Assembly: GCF_002025205.1 (NCBI RefSeq)
Contig: NZ_CP019947.1
Span: forward strand, 1,309,501-1,373,500
Length of the DNA: 64,000 bases
Direction: 5' to 3'
From: Pseudomonas sp. CC6-YY-74
GTDB taxonomy: Bacteria; Pseudomonadota; Gammaproteobacteria; Pseudomonadales; Pseudomonadaceae
Position numbers and translations under genes: made by a program. Shown piece after piece: positions 28,901-36,526 of the stretch; within the stretch, counting starts at the first letter, position 1, and every line of letters begins with the position of its first letter. A model generated the notes under the pieces. The model saw only the letters and a program-made list of their open reading frames with translations, did no database searches and had not been told where the DNA came from.

Positions 28901-29132
28901 GCATGCCTTCGACACCGGTGATCGCCTGTTCCAGCGGCGAGGCCACGGTTTCGCCGATCACCTTGGGGTTGGCGCCGGGGAAGGCGGCGCGTACCACCAC
29001 GGTCGGCGGTACCACTTCCGGGTATTCACTGATCGGCAACTGGAACAGTGAGATGGCCCCGCCGATCAGGATCAACAGCGATAACACCGCGGCGAAGATC
29101 GGTCGCTGAATAAAGAATTGAGAGAAATTCAT
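25959..29132 (-). CDS. mexF: RND efflux pump MexF
   Basis: A 1057-residue HAE1-type proton antiporter. It is extremely similar by eye to P. aeruginosa MexF from the first residues ('MNFSQFFIQRPIFAAVLSLLIL') through 'QLPISEYPEVVPPTVVV', TM4 'IGIVVDDAIVVVENVERNIGLG' and TM10 'VGLACKNAILIVEFAKEKQ'. In P. aeruginosa MexEF-OprN exports chloramphenicol, fluoroquinolones, trimethoprim and quinolone-signal precursors. It follows mexE by 13 bases and overlaps oprN. Confidence 0.95.
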   Translation of the reverse strand: MNFSQFFIQRPIFAAVLSLLILIGGAISLFQLPISEYPEVVPPTVVVRAAFPGANPKVIGETVASPLEQAITGVEGMLYMSSQGTADGKMILTLTFALGTDLDKAQVQVQNRVTRTMPTLPSEVQRLGVTVDKASPDLTMVVHLTSPDDRYDMLYLSNYAALNVKDELARLDGVGDVQLFGLGDYSLRVWLDPNKVASRNLTATDVVNAIREQNRQVAAGSLGAPPSDAGNSFQLSINTQGRLVTEEEFENIIIRAGDDGEITRLKDIARIELGSSQYALRSLLNNKPAVAIPVFQRPGSNAIELSDAVRARMAELKQSFPQGVDYEIVYDPTIFVRGSIEAVVHTLLEAIVLVVLVVVLFLQTWRASIIPLVAVPVSLVGTFAVMHMFGFSLNALSLFGLVLAIGIVVDDAIVVVENVERNIGLGKTPVEATKQAMKEVTGPIVATALVLCAVFIPTAFISGLSGQFYQQFALTIAISTVISAFNSLTLSPALAAVLLRSHDAPKDRFSRLLEKLFGGWLFAPFNRLFDRASHRYVGAVKRVLRGSSIALLVYAGLMGLTYLGFASTPTGFVPPQDKQYLVAFAQLPDAATLDRTETVIKRMSAIASKHPGVENTVAFPGLSINGFTNSPNSGIVFTPLKPFDQRTDPSMSAGAIAAELNAQFSEIQDAYIAIFPPPPVQGLGTIGGFRVQVEDRGSLGYDELYQQVQNIISKSHNVPELAGLFTSYTVNVPQIDADIDREKAKTHGVAISDIFDTLQVYLGSLYANDFNRFGRTYQVNVQAEQQFRLEPEQIGQLKVRNNRGEMVPLAAFLKVSPSAGPDRVMHYNGFLTAEINGAAAPGFSSGQAEAAMERLLEAELPNGMSYEWTELTYQQILAGNSAMFVFPLCVLLAFLVLAAQYESWSLPLAVILIVPMTLLSAITGVILTGGDNNIFTQIGLIVLVGLACKNAILIVEFAKEKQEEGMDRVSAVLQACRLRLRPILMTSFAFIMGVVPLVLSSGAGAEMRHAMGVAVFSGMLGVTFFGLLLTPLFYVLIRAFVEKREARKAARLLEVQA

Positions 29133-29145
29133 CGTCGTAACCCTG

Positions 29146-30387
29146 TTAGCTGCGCGGCGCTGAAGGAGAGGGCCGGGTCTTCACCGCCACACTCGGGGTG
29201 TTGCGGCCTTCGACAACCTGACGCTGGCGCGCGAGGTTGGCCAGGGTTGGTTCATCGGCCATGGGCACGTTCTGCGGGTCGACAATTGAGCCCGGCATGG
29301 CGCGCTGCAATCCATTGACCACGATCTGCTCGCCCTTGGCCAAGCCGCTGCGCACGATGCGCAAGCCTTCCAGCTTCGGCCCCAGTTCGATGGCGCGGTA
29401 GTTCACGCTGTTGTCTGCGCCGAGCACCAGGACGAACTTCTTGCCCAGGTCAGTGCCGACGGCGGCGTCCTTGATCAGGGTCGCCTCATAGGTGCTACTG
29501 CCGACCAGTTTCAGCCGTGCATAGAGGCCCGGGGTGAAGGCCCCAGCGGCGTTGTCGAACACCGCACGACCACGGATGGTGCCGGTCTTGGGGTTAACCT
29601 GGTTGTCGATAAAGTCCAACTGGCCCAAGTGCGGATGACCGTCTTCATTGGACAGCCCAAGATAGACCGGACTGGCATCACGGGTCTTGCTGCCGGCTTT
29701 ACGGGCCAGCTCGACATACTTGAGAAACACCCGCTCATCGGCATCGAAATAGGCGTAGACCTTGTCGGTGCTGACCAGCGAGGTGAGCTGGCTTTGCCCG
29801 GCAGTCACCAGATTGCCGGCGGTGACTTCGGCACGGCTGACCCGGCCGTCGATGGGCGCGGTGACGCGGGTGAAACTCAGGTTGAGGCGGGCGTTGTCCA
29901 GTTCGGCCTGAATGCCGGCGACAACGGCCTGGGCTTCCTGGGCGGCGCTGGCGCGGGCGTCGGCCAGCTCGGCGGAAATCGCATTGCTTTTACGCAAGCG
30001 TTCGCCGCGACGTGCTTCGCTGAGGGCGCGGGTTTGGCTGGCGCGTGCTTGTTGCAGCTGGGCTTGGAGCCGCTTGAACTCGGCCTCGAACGGCCGCGGA
30101 TCAATCTGGAACAGCAGGTCGCCTTGCTTCACCAGGCTGCCTTCGTCGAACGCCACCCGATCGATGAGACCGGACACCCGTGGGCGGATATCCACCGATT
30201 CCGGGGCTGCCAGACGTCCGGTGAACTCATCCCATTCGTTGATCGGCTGTTCGATCACCTCGGCGACGCTGACCTGCGCGGCCGGCATCTGCGCGGTGGT
30301 TTCCGGGGTTTTACCGCAAGCGCTGAGTACTAGGACGGCCGCAAGGGCCAAAGGCAACTGCCAGGTAGGGTTGTTGGGCTGTTCCAT
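29146..30387 (-). CDS. mexE: RND efflux periplasmic adaptor MexE
   Basis: A 413-residue lipoprotein adaptor. The signal peptide ends at lipobox LSAC (about residue 24). The lipoyl domain 'RVSGLIDRVAFDEGSLVKQGDLLFQIDPRPFEAE', the coiled hairpin rich in Ala/Gln/Arg, and beta-barrel 'VTAPIDGRVSRAEVTAGNLV' follow in order. The ATG at 30387 is weakly preceded by GCGGAATC. It is the first gene of mexEF-oprN, directly downstream of mexT on the same strand, with a 310-bp leader that contains a candidate MexT site. Confidence 0.94.
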   Translation of the reverse strand: MEQPNNPTWQLPLALAAVLVLSACGKTPETTAQMPAAQVSVAEVIEQPINEWDEFTGRLAAPESVDIRPRVSGLIDRVAFDEGSLVKQGDLLFQIDPRPFEAEFKRLQAQLQQARASQTRALSEARRGERLRKSNAISAELADARASAAQEAQAVVAGIQAELDNARLNLSFTRVTAPIDGRVSRAEVTAGNLVTAGQSQLTSLVSTDKVYAYFDADERVFLKYVELARKAGSKTRDASPVYLGLSNEDGHPHLGQLDFIDNQVNPKTGTIRGRAVFDNAAGAFTPGLYARLKLVGSSTYEATLIKDAAVGTDLGKKFVLVLGADNSVNYRAIELGPKLEGLRIVRSGLAKGEQIVVNGLQRAMPGSIVDPQNVPMADEPTLANLARQRQVVEGRNTPSVAVKTRPSPSAPRS

Positions 30388-30697
30388 GGATGATTCCGCC
30401 AGAGGGTGTTGTGGTTGGGCGGAGTTTGCTGGGCGAGGTAGCGGCGGACGAATCGAATGCCGCGAAGATGAATATCATCGGGAATGATGATTGCACGGCG
30501 TGTATCAATAGCAGGCCATATTGGTGCGGGAGGATTGCTACCCTCGGGAGCCGCTTGCGAACCAGGCACTTGGACGCGGCGACGCTCATAAGGAGTGGGT
30601 TTATTCGCGAAGTATTCTTCGATAACGCCAGCGATTCGCAGCCACAGCGCAATGTTGCCCGGCAGCCTCTACAGGCTCGCCCGTGATCGGCGTCGGT
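30388..30697. other. mexT–mexE intergenic region (mexE promoter)
   Basis: 310 bases with no gene. It should contain the MexT-dependent mexE promoter. The best candidate LysR-type site is at 30465–30488; I see no Rho-independent terminator for mexT. Confidence 0.5.
30465..30488 (-). promoter_or_regulatory. mexE: Candidate MexT nod-box upstream of mexE
   Basis: Read on the minus strand this is ATCA-N5-GATGAT-N4-ATCTT. The known MexT consensus is ATCA-N5-GTCGAT-N4-ACYAT. The spacing is exact and the first block perfect; the second matches 4 of 6 and the third is weak. It ends about 80 bases upstream of the mexE ATG. Confidence 0.35.
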
Positions 30698-31615
30698 TCA
30701 GTCCAGGCTGTCCGGATCGCCGCAGAACATCTGGATTCGCGAGCGCAGCCAGCGTTCGGCGGGGTCGTTGTCCTGGGCGCCGCGCCAAGCCATGTGCAGT
30801 TCGAAGCTCCGGGATTCCAGTGGCGGCTCTTCGGCGCGCAAGCCGCCGACGGCGGTCAAGGCGGCGGCGGTGTAGTCCGGCACTACCGAGAGCAGGTCGG
30901 TGCCGGCCAGCAAGGTACCCAGGCCGTTGAATTGCGGTACCGCCAGCACCACTTTGCGGCTGCGGCCCAGCTTCAGCAGTTGGTCGTCGATAAAGCCGTT
31001 GAGGTCGCCGGCGAAGGACACCAGGGCATGCGGCCGGGCGCAATAGTCGTCGAGGCTCAGAGTCCCCGGCACCGAGTCGGCGCGCAGCAGTTTGGGCTTG
31101 CTGCGGCGCAAGGTCTTGCGCTTGGCGTTGGCCGGCAGCTCCTCGGTGTAGCCGACGCCCACCGAAATCTCGCCGGATGCCAGCAGGTTGGGCATCAACA
31201 GGTAGTTGGCCCGCCGCACCACCAGCACCACCCCAGGCGCCTCGGCACGCAGGCGGCGGAGCAGGGCGGGCAGTAGGGCGAACTCGACGTCATCCGAGAG
31301 GCCGACGCGAAACACCGCGGTACTGGTTGCCGGATCGAAGTCGGCAGCGCGACTGACCGCCGTGGAGATTGAATCCAGCGCCGGTGAAAGCAGGGCGAAG
31401 ATTTCCACGGCGCGGGCGGTTGGTTCCATGCTGCGGCCGGTGCGCACAAACAGCGGGTCGTCGAACAGGCTGCGCAGGCGGGCGAGGGCGGCGCTGATCG
31501 CCGGCTGGCCGAGAAACAGTTTCTCCGCCGCACGGGTCACGCTGCGCTCGTGCATCAGCGTTTCGAACACGATCAGCAGGTTGAGATCGAGGCGGCGTAG
31601 GTCGTTACGGTTCAT
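30698..31615 (-). CDS. mexT: LysR-type activator MexT
   Basis: A 305-residue LTTR. It begins 'MNRNDLRRLDLNLLIVFETLMHERSVTRAAEKLFLGQPAISAALARLRSLFDDPLFVRTGRSMEPT', the MexT helix-turn-helix region. The effector domain has 'FRVGLSDDVEFALLPALLRRLRAEAPG'. The length equals the functional 304-residue P. aeruginosa protein, so the gene is intact rather than frame-disrupted as in some P. aeruginosa laboratory strains. MexT activates mexEF-oprN and mexS. It lies upstream of mexE on the same strand and divergent from mexS. The ribosome site is weak. Confidence 0.94.
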   Translation of the reverse strand: MNRNDLRRLDLNLLIVFETLMHERSVTRAAEKLFLGQPAISAALARLRSLFDDPLFVRTGRSMEPTARAVEIFALLSPALDSISTAVSRAADFDPATSTAVFRVGLSDDVEFALLPALLRRLRAEAPGVVLVVRRANYLLMPNLLASGEISVGVGYTEELPANAKRKTLRRSKPKLLRADSVPGTLSLDDYCARPHALVSFAGDLNGFIDDQLLKLGRSRKVVLAVPQFNGLGTLLAGTDLLSVVPDYTAAALTAVGGLRAEEPPLESRSFELHMAWRGAQDNDPAERWLRSRIQMFCGDPDSLD

Positions 31616-31676
31616 CCGGTTACCATTCGAAGTGAAGCGGCCTTGATGCGATCAGGCGTGGCATGCTGTTTTTTGC

Positions 31677-31704
31677 AGTAATACGTTGCCAGTAATACGT
31701 TGCC
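31677..31704. repeat. Tandem 14-bp direct repeat in the mexT–mexS intergenic region
   Basis: Two adjacent identical copies of AGTAATACGTTGCC (31677–31690 and 31691–31704). They lie 62 bp upstream of mexT and 170 bp upstream of mexS. A duplication by replication slippage is likely; promoter spacing could be affected. Confidence 0.85.
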
Positions 31705-31874
31705 AATGAGAGCCTTCGCCGGGCAATAGTACGAGCTGCAATGCCGATAAGGAAAGCCGGCAATCACTGCCAGGCATGACAACTATCAATGCCAGCGGGT
31801 GGTGTTGCCGGACATCAGCGGATAGAGTCCACAGTCATTGAAGTGTCATTTCGTGATCAGAGTTTGAGGTAACG

Positions 31875-32891
31875 ATGTCCCACATGATCCGTTTCCATAA
31901 ATTCGGCGACGCTGATGTACTTCAGCGCGAAGAGTTGCCAACCCCGACACCTGGCCCAGGCGAGGTGCTGGTGCGCGTCCAGGCCGTAGGGCTGAATTGG
32001 AGCGACGTACTGTGGCGGCAGAATCTGGCCGCCGAGCAGGCGCGCTTACCCGCCGGCATGGGCAGCGAGCTGGCCGGCACCATCGAAGCCCTGGGCGAGG
32101 GCGTCGACGACCTTGAGGTCGGTACGTCGGTCGCCAGCTTCCCGGCCAGCACGGCCAATCGCTACCCGACCTGGGGCGATCTGGTGCTGATGCCTCGTTA
32201 CGCCCTGACCCGTTACCCGGAGGTGTTGTCACCGCTGCAAGCCAGCGTGCATTACACCGCGTTGCTGTTCGCCTATTTCGCCCTGGTCGACCTGTCCAAG
32301 CTACAGCCCGGCCAGCATGTGTTGATCACCGAGGCCAGCCATTGCCTGGCTCCGCAGACCGTGCAGCTGGCCAAGGCGCTGGGCGCCACGGTCATCGCCT
32401 CGACCAGTGAAGCGGGTAACCGCGAGTTCCTCCGCGAGTTGGGCGCCGACAAGGTGGTGGTCACCGAAGAGCAGGACCTGGTCCTGGAAATCGAGCGCTA
32501 CACCGAGGGCCGGGGAGTCGAGGTGATCCTCGACCAGTGCGCCGGACAACAAATGAAGCTGCTCGGCGATGTCGCCGCGCCGCGCGGCAAGCTGATCATG
32601 TGTGGCGTCAACGGCGGCAACGACACGGCCTTTCCGGCGTGCGCCGCGTTCAAGAAGCACTTGCAGTTCTTCCGCCACTGCGTCCTCGACTTCACCGGCC
32701 TTCCAGAAATGGGCATCGAGCCCGATCAGGAAGCCGTGCAGCGTGCCTTGCAGCACATCAATCAGTTGACCGCAGATCACTTGCTCACGCCGGTCATCGA
32801 CAAGGTGTTCGCTTTCGATGATTTCATCGAGGCTCATCGCTACATGGAAGCCTGCCCCAATCGTGGTCGAGTAGCACTGCTACTGCCCTGA
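31875..32891 (+). CDS. mexS: MexS (Qrh), MDR-type oxidoreductase controlling MexT
   Basis: A 338-residue medium-chain dehydrogenase/reductase-like protein beginning 'MSHMIRFHKFGDADVLQREELPTPTPGPGEVLVRVQAVGLNWSDVLWRQNL'. The cofactor region is 'QPGQHVLITEASHCLAPQTVQLAKALGATVIAST'. Its divergent position next to mexT is that of P. aeruginosa mexS. Loss of MexS there causes MexT-dependent overexpression of MexEF-OprN, probably through build-up of a toxic electrophile. The ribosome site TGAGGTAAC is well spaced. The gene looks intact, so the pump should be at basal level. Confidence 0.93.
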   Translation: MSHMIRFHKFGDADVLQREELPTPTPGPGEVLVRVQAVGLNWSDVLWRQNLAAEQARLPAGMGSELAGTIEALGEGVDDLEVGTSVASFPASTANRYPTWGDLVLMPRYALTRYPEVLSPLQASVHYTALLFAYFALVDLSKLQPGQHVLITEASHCLAPQTVQLAKALGATVIASTSEAGNREFLRELGADKVVVTEEQDLVLEIERYTEGRGVEVILDQCAGQQMKLLGDVAAPRGKLIMCGVNGGNDTAFPACAAFKKHLQFFRHCVLDFTGLPEMGIEPDQEAVQRALQHINQLTADHLLTPVIDKVFAFDDFIEAHRYMEACPNRGRVALLLP

Positions 32892-33242
32892 TCGCGCCAG
32901 CCTGTCGCCGGACTGCGTTGCCATGACACGCAGGTCCGGGGGCTAGCACGGATTGCAGTTCCTCTTCCTTTCATCCTTTCTTCCTTCCCCTGCAGGCGCC
33001 CGCCTGCGGCTCTCCTTGTACCTGCTCAAATAGATGTTTTCGCACCTGAGTCAGCCTTCGCCCCCTCCCATCTCTCGATATCCGGCAATGTAGTTATTTG
33101 GACTCTATAGGGTCATATATACCATTTATGGCGTGGTTGTAATGACTGTATATTTATTAACTAATTGATATATAAGGCTTTAAATGTTGGCACGATTTCT
33201 GGATTAGTAATGGTTAAACGAATCATTCAGCCGGAGTCAGTC
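32892..33242. other. 351-bp intergenic region with an AT-rich block
   Basis: No gene. From about 33085 to 33200 the base composition is much more AT-rich than the surroundings, with several TATA-like runs (for example TATATACC, TATTTATTAA, GATATATAAGG). It probably contains the promoter of the following glycine-zipper gene. I see no ANR box or terminator. Confidence 0.5.
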
Positions 33243-33593
33243 ATGAAATTATTCAACATGTTTTTCCTCAGTGCAGCATTGCTCGGCGCTACCGGTGCAC
33301 ATGCAGACGAAGTGATCAAGGAAACCGCCGACAACAGCGTGGGTGCGCTATATGGCGGGCTCAGCGGCGTGCTGATAGGCGGCGCCGCTGGCGGCCCGCT
33401 GGGCGCATTGGTCGGCGCGGGCATCGGCTTGTTTGCCGGGGAGGGCGCTCAGCAGGTCAGCGGGTTGAGCCAGCGTGCCTACGTGGTCAAGACCGCGCAA
33501 GGCGAGGAAACCACCGTGCGCTCGCCAAACGCGCAGTTTCGCCAGGGCGATCAGGTCAGTCGCCAGGCTGGCCGCTTGCAAGCAATCCACTGA
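33243..33593 (+). CDS. Secreted glycine-zipper protein of unknown function
   Basis: A 116-residue protein with the signal peptide MKLFNMFFLSAALLGATGAHA. A hydrophobic Gly-rich segment (about 35–70, 'GGLSGVLIGGAAGGPLGALVGAGIGLFAGEG') with GxxxG repeats follows, then a polar C-terminus 'YVVKTAQGEETTVRSPNAQF'. The layout is like small outer-membrane or periplasmic glycine-zipper proteins of the Rick_17kDa/SlyB kind, but there is no lipobox. The ATG at 33243 begins the signal peptide; the frame is open upstream to 33165. The role in the nitrogen-oxide region is unknown. Confidence 0.75.
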   Translation: MKLFNMFFLSAALLGATGAHADEVIKETADNSVGALYGGLSGVLIGGAAGGPLGALVGAGIGLFAGEGAQQVSGLSQRAYVVKTAQGEETTVRSPNAQFRQGDQVSRQAGRLQAIH

Positions 33594-33645
33594 TGGTCAA
33601 GGCGAACCGTATCTGTCGATCCGACCGGGTAACTTCAGTGGTTGT

Positions 33646-33659
33646 TTGACCCTGGTCAG
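33646..33659 (+). promoter_or_regulatory. Near-consensus ANR/DNR box upstream of nnrS
   Basis: TTGAC-CCTG-GTCAG, nine of ten positions of the TTGAC-N4-GTCAA dyad. If it acts at −41.5, transcription would begin near 33694, inside the start of the small ORF at 33689, and would serve nnrS. Confidence 0.5.
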
Positions 33660-33688
33660 TGGCCTGTCGCTGCAAAGGAGTGATTCTT

Positions 33689-33862
33689 ATGTTTGAAGTC
33701 ATGGCTGGCAACCTGGAACAAGGAGCCGAGTGTTTTTCGGCACACCTTGCTCGTCGCGGACGACAGGCTGCCGTTGCTGGCGCATGCTCGCGATTGAACA
33801 ATCATTGGTCACTGTTGGGTCTGCTGTTGCTCGGCGTGGTTGCCTGCGTGCTGGTTGAGTAA
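33689..33862 (+). CDS. Small putative membrane protein upstream of nnrS
   Basis: A 57-residue ORF with a good ribosome site (AAAGGAG at 33674–33680). A polar N-terminal half precedes one C-terminal membrane helix, 'WSLLGLLLLGVVACVLV'. No family is recognised. It precedes nnrS by 40 bases on the same strand. The candidate ANR/DNR box lies so close to its ATG that the predicted start site would remove the ribosome site, which counts against its expression from that promoter. A second promoter is possible. Confidence 0.45.
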   Translation: MFEVMAGNLEQGAECFSAHLARRGRQAAVAGACSRLNNHWSLLGLLLLGVVACVLVE

Positions 33863-33902
33863 ATTGGGTCGGATACGCTCGGCCTGCTAAAGGAGTTGCA
33901 TC

Positions 33903-35093
33903 ATGCAAGTGCTTGACCGCCGCAAGGCATTGGCGATCACCCCGTTGTTGCGTCTGGGGTTTCGGCCGTTCTTTCTGGGCGGCTGCCTGTTCGCCCTGTT
34001 GGCCGTGCCGCTGTGGCTGGCAGCCTACAGTGGCTGGCTGGGCGAGTGGCAGCCGGCCGGAGGCTGGCTGGCCTGGCACCGGCATGAGCTGCTGTTCGGT
34101 TTCGCCCTGGCGATCATTGCCGGCTTTCTCTTGTCCGCGGTGCAGACCTGGACCGGCCAGCCTGGGCTGCAGGGGCGCCCGCTGACCCTGTTGGCGCTGC
34201 TCTGGCTGGCTGCGCGGGCGGCCTGGATGAGCGACCTGCCGTTGCCAGTGCTGGCCGTGCTGGAATTGGCGTTCCCGCTGGCGGTGGCCGCGGTCATGGG
34301 CCGCGCGCTCTGGCAGGCCCGACAGAAACGCAACTACCCGATTGTGGCTGTCCTGCTGTTGCTGACGGCAGCGGATGCCGTCGCTGTGTTCGGGCTGGCC
34401 AGTGCCAACGACGTCCTGCAGCGCCAGGGCGTATTGGCCGGAGTCTGGCTGGTCGCGGCGATGATGGGGTTGATCGGCGGGCGGGTGATTCCGTTCTTCA
34501 CCCAGCGCGGCCTGGGTCGGGTGGAGGGCGTCAAGCCCTGGCCCTGGCTCGACCTGTTGTTGCTGCTGGGCTCGGCATTGGTCGCCATCCTGTATGCCGC
34601 CGGCATCGCCTTGCAGGCCAACGCCTGGGTTGGCCTGTTGTTCATGCTGCTCGCGGCTGGGCATCTGCTGCGTCTGGTGCGCTGGTATGACCCGGGCATG
34701 TGGCGGGTGCCCTTGCTCTGGTCGCTGCACCTGGCCTATGCCTGGTTGGGCCTGGCCTGCCTGGGCATGGCGCTCTGGCATCTGGGCCTGCTGAGCAACC
34801 CGAGCCAGCCGCTGCATGCCCTGACCGTCGGCTCCATCGGCGGTTTGATCCTGGCCATGGTCGCCCGTGTCAGCCTGGGCCATACCGGTCGCCCGTTAGC
34901 GCCGCCGGCCGGGATGACCCTGGCTTTTATCCTGGTGCAGTTGGCCAGCCTGTTTCGCGTTGGCCTGATCGAAATCTGGCCGTTCTGGGGGCTGTGGCTG
35001 GCCGCCGCGTGCTGGAGCCTGGCCTTTGTCCTGTTCGCCTGGAGTTATGGGCCGATGCTGTGCAGTGCCCGCGTGGATGGCCATCCGGGATGA
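33903..35093 (+). CDS. nnrS: NnrS family membrane protein (NO response)
   Basis: A 396-residue integral membrane protein with about 12 helices. NnrS-type motifs include 'RLGFRPFFLGGCLFALLAVPLW', 'WHRHELLFGFALAIIAGFLLSAVQTWTG' and 'GGRVIPFFTQRG', with conserved His residues proposed to bind haem and copper. NnrS relieves nitrosative stress in other proteobacteria and is usually controlled by NO-sensing CRP/FNR regulators. That fits the DNR-like box at 33646. The ribosome site is AAAGGAG at 33890–33896. Its neighbours are NO-related. Confidence 0.9.
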   Translation: MQVLDRRKALAITPLLRLGFRPFFLGGCLFALLAVPLWLAAYSGWLGEWQPAGGWLAWHRHELLFGFALAIIAGFLLSAVQTWTGQPGLQGRPLTLLALLWLAARAAWMSDLPLPVLAVLELAFPLAVAAVMGRALWQARQKRNYPIVAVLLLLTAADAVAVFGLASANDVLQRQGVLAGVWLVAAMMGLIGGRVIPFFTQRGLGRVEGVKPWPWLDLLLLLGSALVAILYAAGIALQANAWVGLLFMLLAAGHLLRLVRWYDPGMWRVPLLWSLHLAYAWLGLACLGMALWHLGLLSNPSQPLHALTVGSIGGLILAMVARVSLGHTGRPLAPPAGMTLAFILVQLASLFRVGLIEIWPFWGLWLAAACWSLAFVLFAWSYGPMLCSARVDGHPG

Positions 35094-35146
35094 ATGTGTG
35101 TCTACGTGATGCCTTGCCAATTGCTGTCCTGCCTGCCGAGTAGCCG

Positions 35147-35590
35147 ATGATTTATCCGATCCTGCTGATTCTCCATCTGTTTGCCGCGCTGATCTTCATC
35201 GGCACGGTGTTCTTCGAAGTATTGATCCTGGAAAGCGTGCGCAAGCAGGTGCCGGCCGAGGCGATGCGCCTGATCGAGCGGGGCGTCGGCCGGCGTGCCC
35301 GGCAATTGATGCCCTGGGTGTTGCTGGCGCTGTTCGGCGCCGGCCTCGGCATGCTCTGGCTACGTTATCTGCCCGCGTTGGCCGCACCGCTGGCGTCGTC
35401 CTTCAATACCCTGTTGACCCTGAAGATCATGCTCGCCGCCAGTGTGCTCGGTCATTTTTTCAGCGCCATGTGGCTGTTCAGAAGCAAGCGCATGAATGCG
35501 CGTTATCTGCGCATCATCCACGTCAGCCTGTTCGTGCATATGATCGGCATCGTGCTGCTGGCCAAGAGCATGTTCTATCTGAGCTGGTGA
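35147..35590 (+). CDS. Conserved four-helix membrane protein (CopD-like)
   Basis: A 147-residue protein with four predicted helices: 'ILLILHLFAALIFIGTVFFEVLIL', 'LMPWVLLALFGAGLGMLWL', 'FNTLLTLKIMLAASVLGHFFSAMWLF' and 'IIHVSLFVHMIGIVLLAKSMFYL'. A His in the first helix and others in helices 3 and 4 could be haem or metal ligands, as in CopD-like proteins. It sits downstream of nnrS with a 53-bp gap, probably in one transcript, and opposite ytfE. A role in NO or haem-copper metabolism is inferred from context only. Confidence 0.75.
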   Translation: MIYPILLILHLFAALIFIGTVFFEVLILESVRKQVPAEAMRLIERGVGRRARQLMPWVLLALFGAGLGMLWLRYLPALAAPLASSFNTLLTLKIMLAASVLGHFFSAMWLFRSKRMNARYLRIIHVSLFVHMIGIVLLAKSMFYLSW

Positions 35591-35618
35591 GGGCGCACGT
35601 TTTGGCGGACACCCAGAC

Positions 35619-35638
35619 ATCGCCGGCATGCCGGCGAT
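35619..35638. repeat. 20-bp perfect palindrome after the CopD-like gene
   Basis: ATCGCCGGCATGCCGGCGAT is self-complementary without a loop. It lies between the convergent CopD-like and ytfE genes, perhaps as a transcript-end hairpin. Confidence 0.5.
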
Positions 35639-35761
35639 TGAGCCGATGAACAGGGCTAATAGCGCTTGCTGGGTTACGGGGCGCACTAACACCGAAGTTA
35701 CTGCGCAACCCCTGCTCGGCGCGGCGCGGCCCACCCGGCAAGGACATAGACCTAAATAAGA

Positions 35762-36427
35762 CTAAGCCTGGTCCGCGACGAACAACACGTTGTTTTCCAG
35801 GTGGATGTGCTGCATCAGGTCATCGTGCAATTCGTTCAGTCCGCGGTACAGCGCGCGCCAGGTGTTGCAGGCGTCTTCCGGCGGCGTGAGGCCGTGGGTC
35901 AGGGCTTCCATCTGTTCCAGCGCCAGGCCATGGTGGTCGTGCTCGAAGCGCATCACCGAGATCGGCGCACTGGCCTGTTTGGCGTAACCGCTGAGGAGCA
36001 TGGGGAAGAGGATCTGCTCCTCCTTGAGCATGTGGCTCTCCAGTTCCTGCTGCATATCGCGCAGCAGGTCGGCCAGGCCGTTCGGGCAATCGGCGCGGTT
36101 GCCGTGAACCTGTTCCACCCGGCAGGCCAGGCGGATCAATTCCGGCAGTTGCTCGCGATGGCGGGCGTGATAACGCTTGAGGATATGCTCGATCAAGCGT
36201 GCGCTGGGCTCAGTGCGCCAGTCCAGCTGCGTGCCGCCCCGGGCCTGCAGGCTGTCCAGTTCGGCGGCGACCTCTTCAGGTTCGATACCGCGCAGGGCCG
36301 CCGCCTCGCGCAGGCTCTTGTGACCGCCGCAGCAGAAGTCGAGATTGAAGGCATGGAATACCCGTGTGGCACCGGGTATCTCGCAGGCCAGGCTGCCAAG
36401 GGGTTGGTCGAGAAGGGTCGTACTCAT
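35762..36427 (-). CDS. ytfE: Di-iron iron-sulfur-cluster repair protein YtfE (RIC/ScdA/DnrN)
   Basis: A 221-residue hemerythrin-like protein that repairs iron-sulfur clusters damaged by NO. The N-terminal ScdA domain has 'GATRVFHAFNLDFCCGGHKSL', with the conserved CC pair. The di-iron ligands are spread over 'IEHILKRYHARHREQLPELIRL', 'HMLKEEQILFPML', 'MRFEHDHHGLALEQM' and 'LHDDLMQHIHLENNVLF'. I chose ATG 36427 because AAGGAAATCGCC precedes it; an upstream in-frame ATG at 36445 lacks that spacing. It is transcribed divergently from norR, with a sigma-54 promoter and NorR-type palindrome between them. It is the DnrN of denitrifying pseudomonads. Confidence 0.93.
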   Translation of the reverse strand: MSTTLLDQPLGSLACEIPGATRVFHAFNLDFCCGGHKSLREAAALRGIEPEEVAAELDSLQARGGTQLDWRTEPSARLIEHILKRYHARHREQLPELIRLACRVEQVHGNRADCPNGLADLLRDMQQELESHMLKEEQILFPMLLSGYAKQASAPISVMRFEHDHHGLALEQMEALTHGLTPPEDACNTWRALYRGLNELHDDLMQHIHLENNVLFVADQA

Positions 36428-36471
36428 GGCGATTTCCTTGTGCATCGATCAATGGGGATTCTTAGGTCAAT

Positions 36472-36487
36472 AGCATCAGCCGTGCCA
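36472..36487 (-). promoter_or_regulatory. ytfE: Sigma-54 promoter of ytfE
   Basis: On the minus strand the sequence is TGGCACG-GCTG-ATGCT, versus the consensus TGGCACG-N4-TTGCW: one mismatch, with the −24 GG and −12 GC intact. It is 45 bases upstream of the ytfE ATG and downstream of the NorR-like palindrome. Confidence 0.75.
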
Positions 36488-36526
36488 GGGCCGATCACTT
36501 GAAAACACAGGTATTTATGTTTCACA

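Noticed and set aside
25965..29051. Long plus-strand frames opposite mexF
   Set aside because: Shadow frames of a complete and highly recognisable mexF.
36446..36480. TTGACCTAAGAA as an ANR box for ytfE
   Set aside because: Only one half-site fits; the sigma-54/NorR arrangement explains the promoter better.
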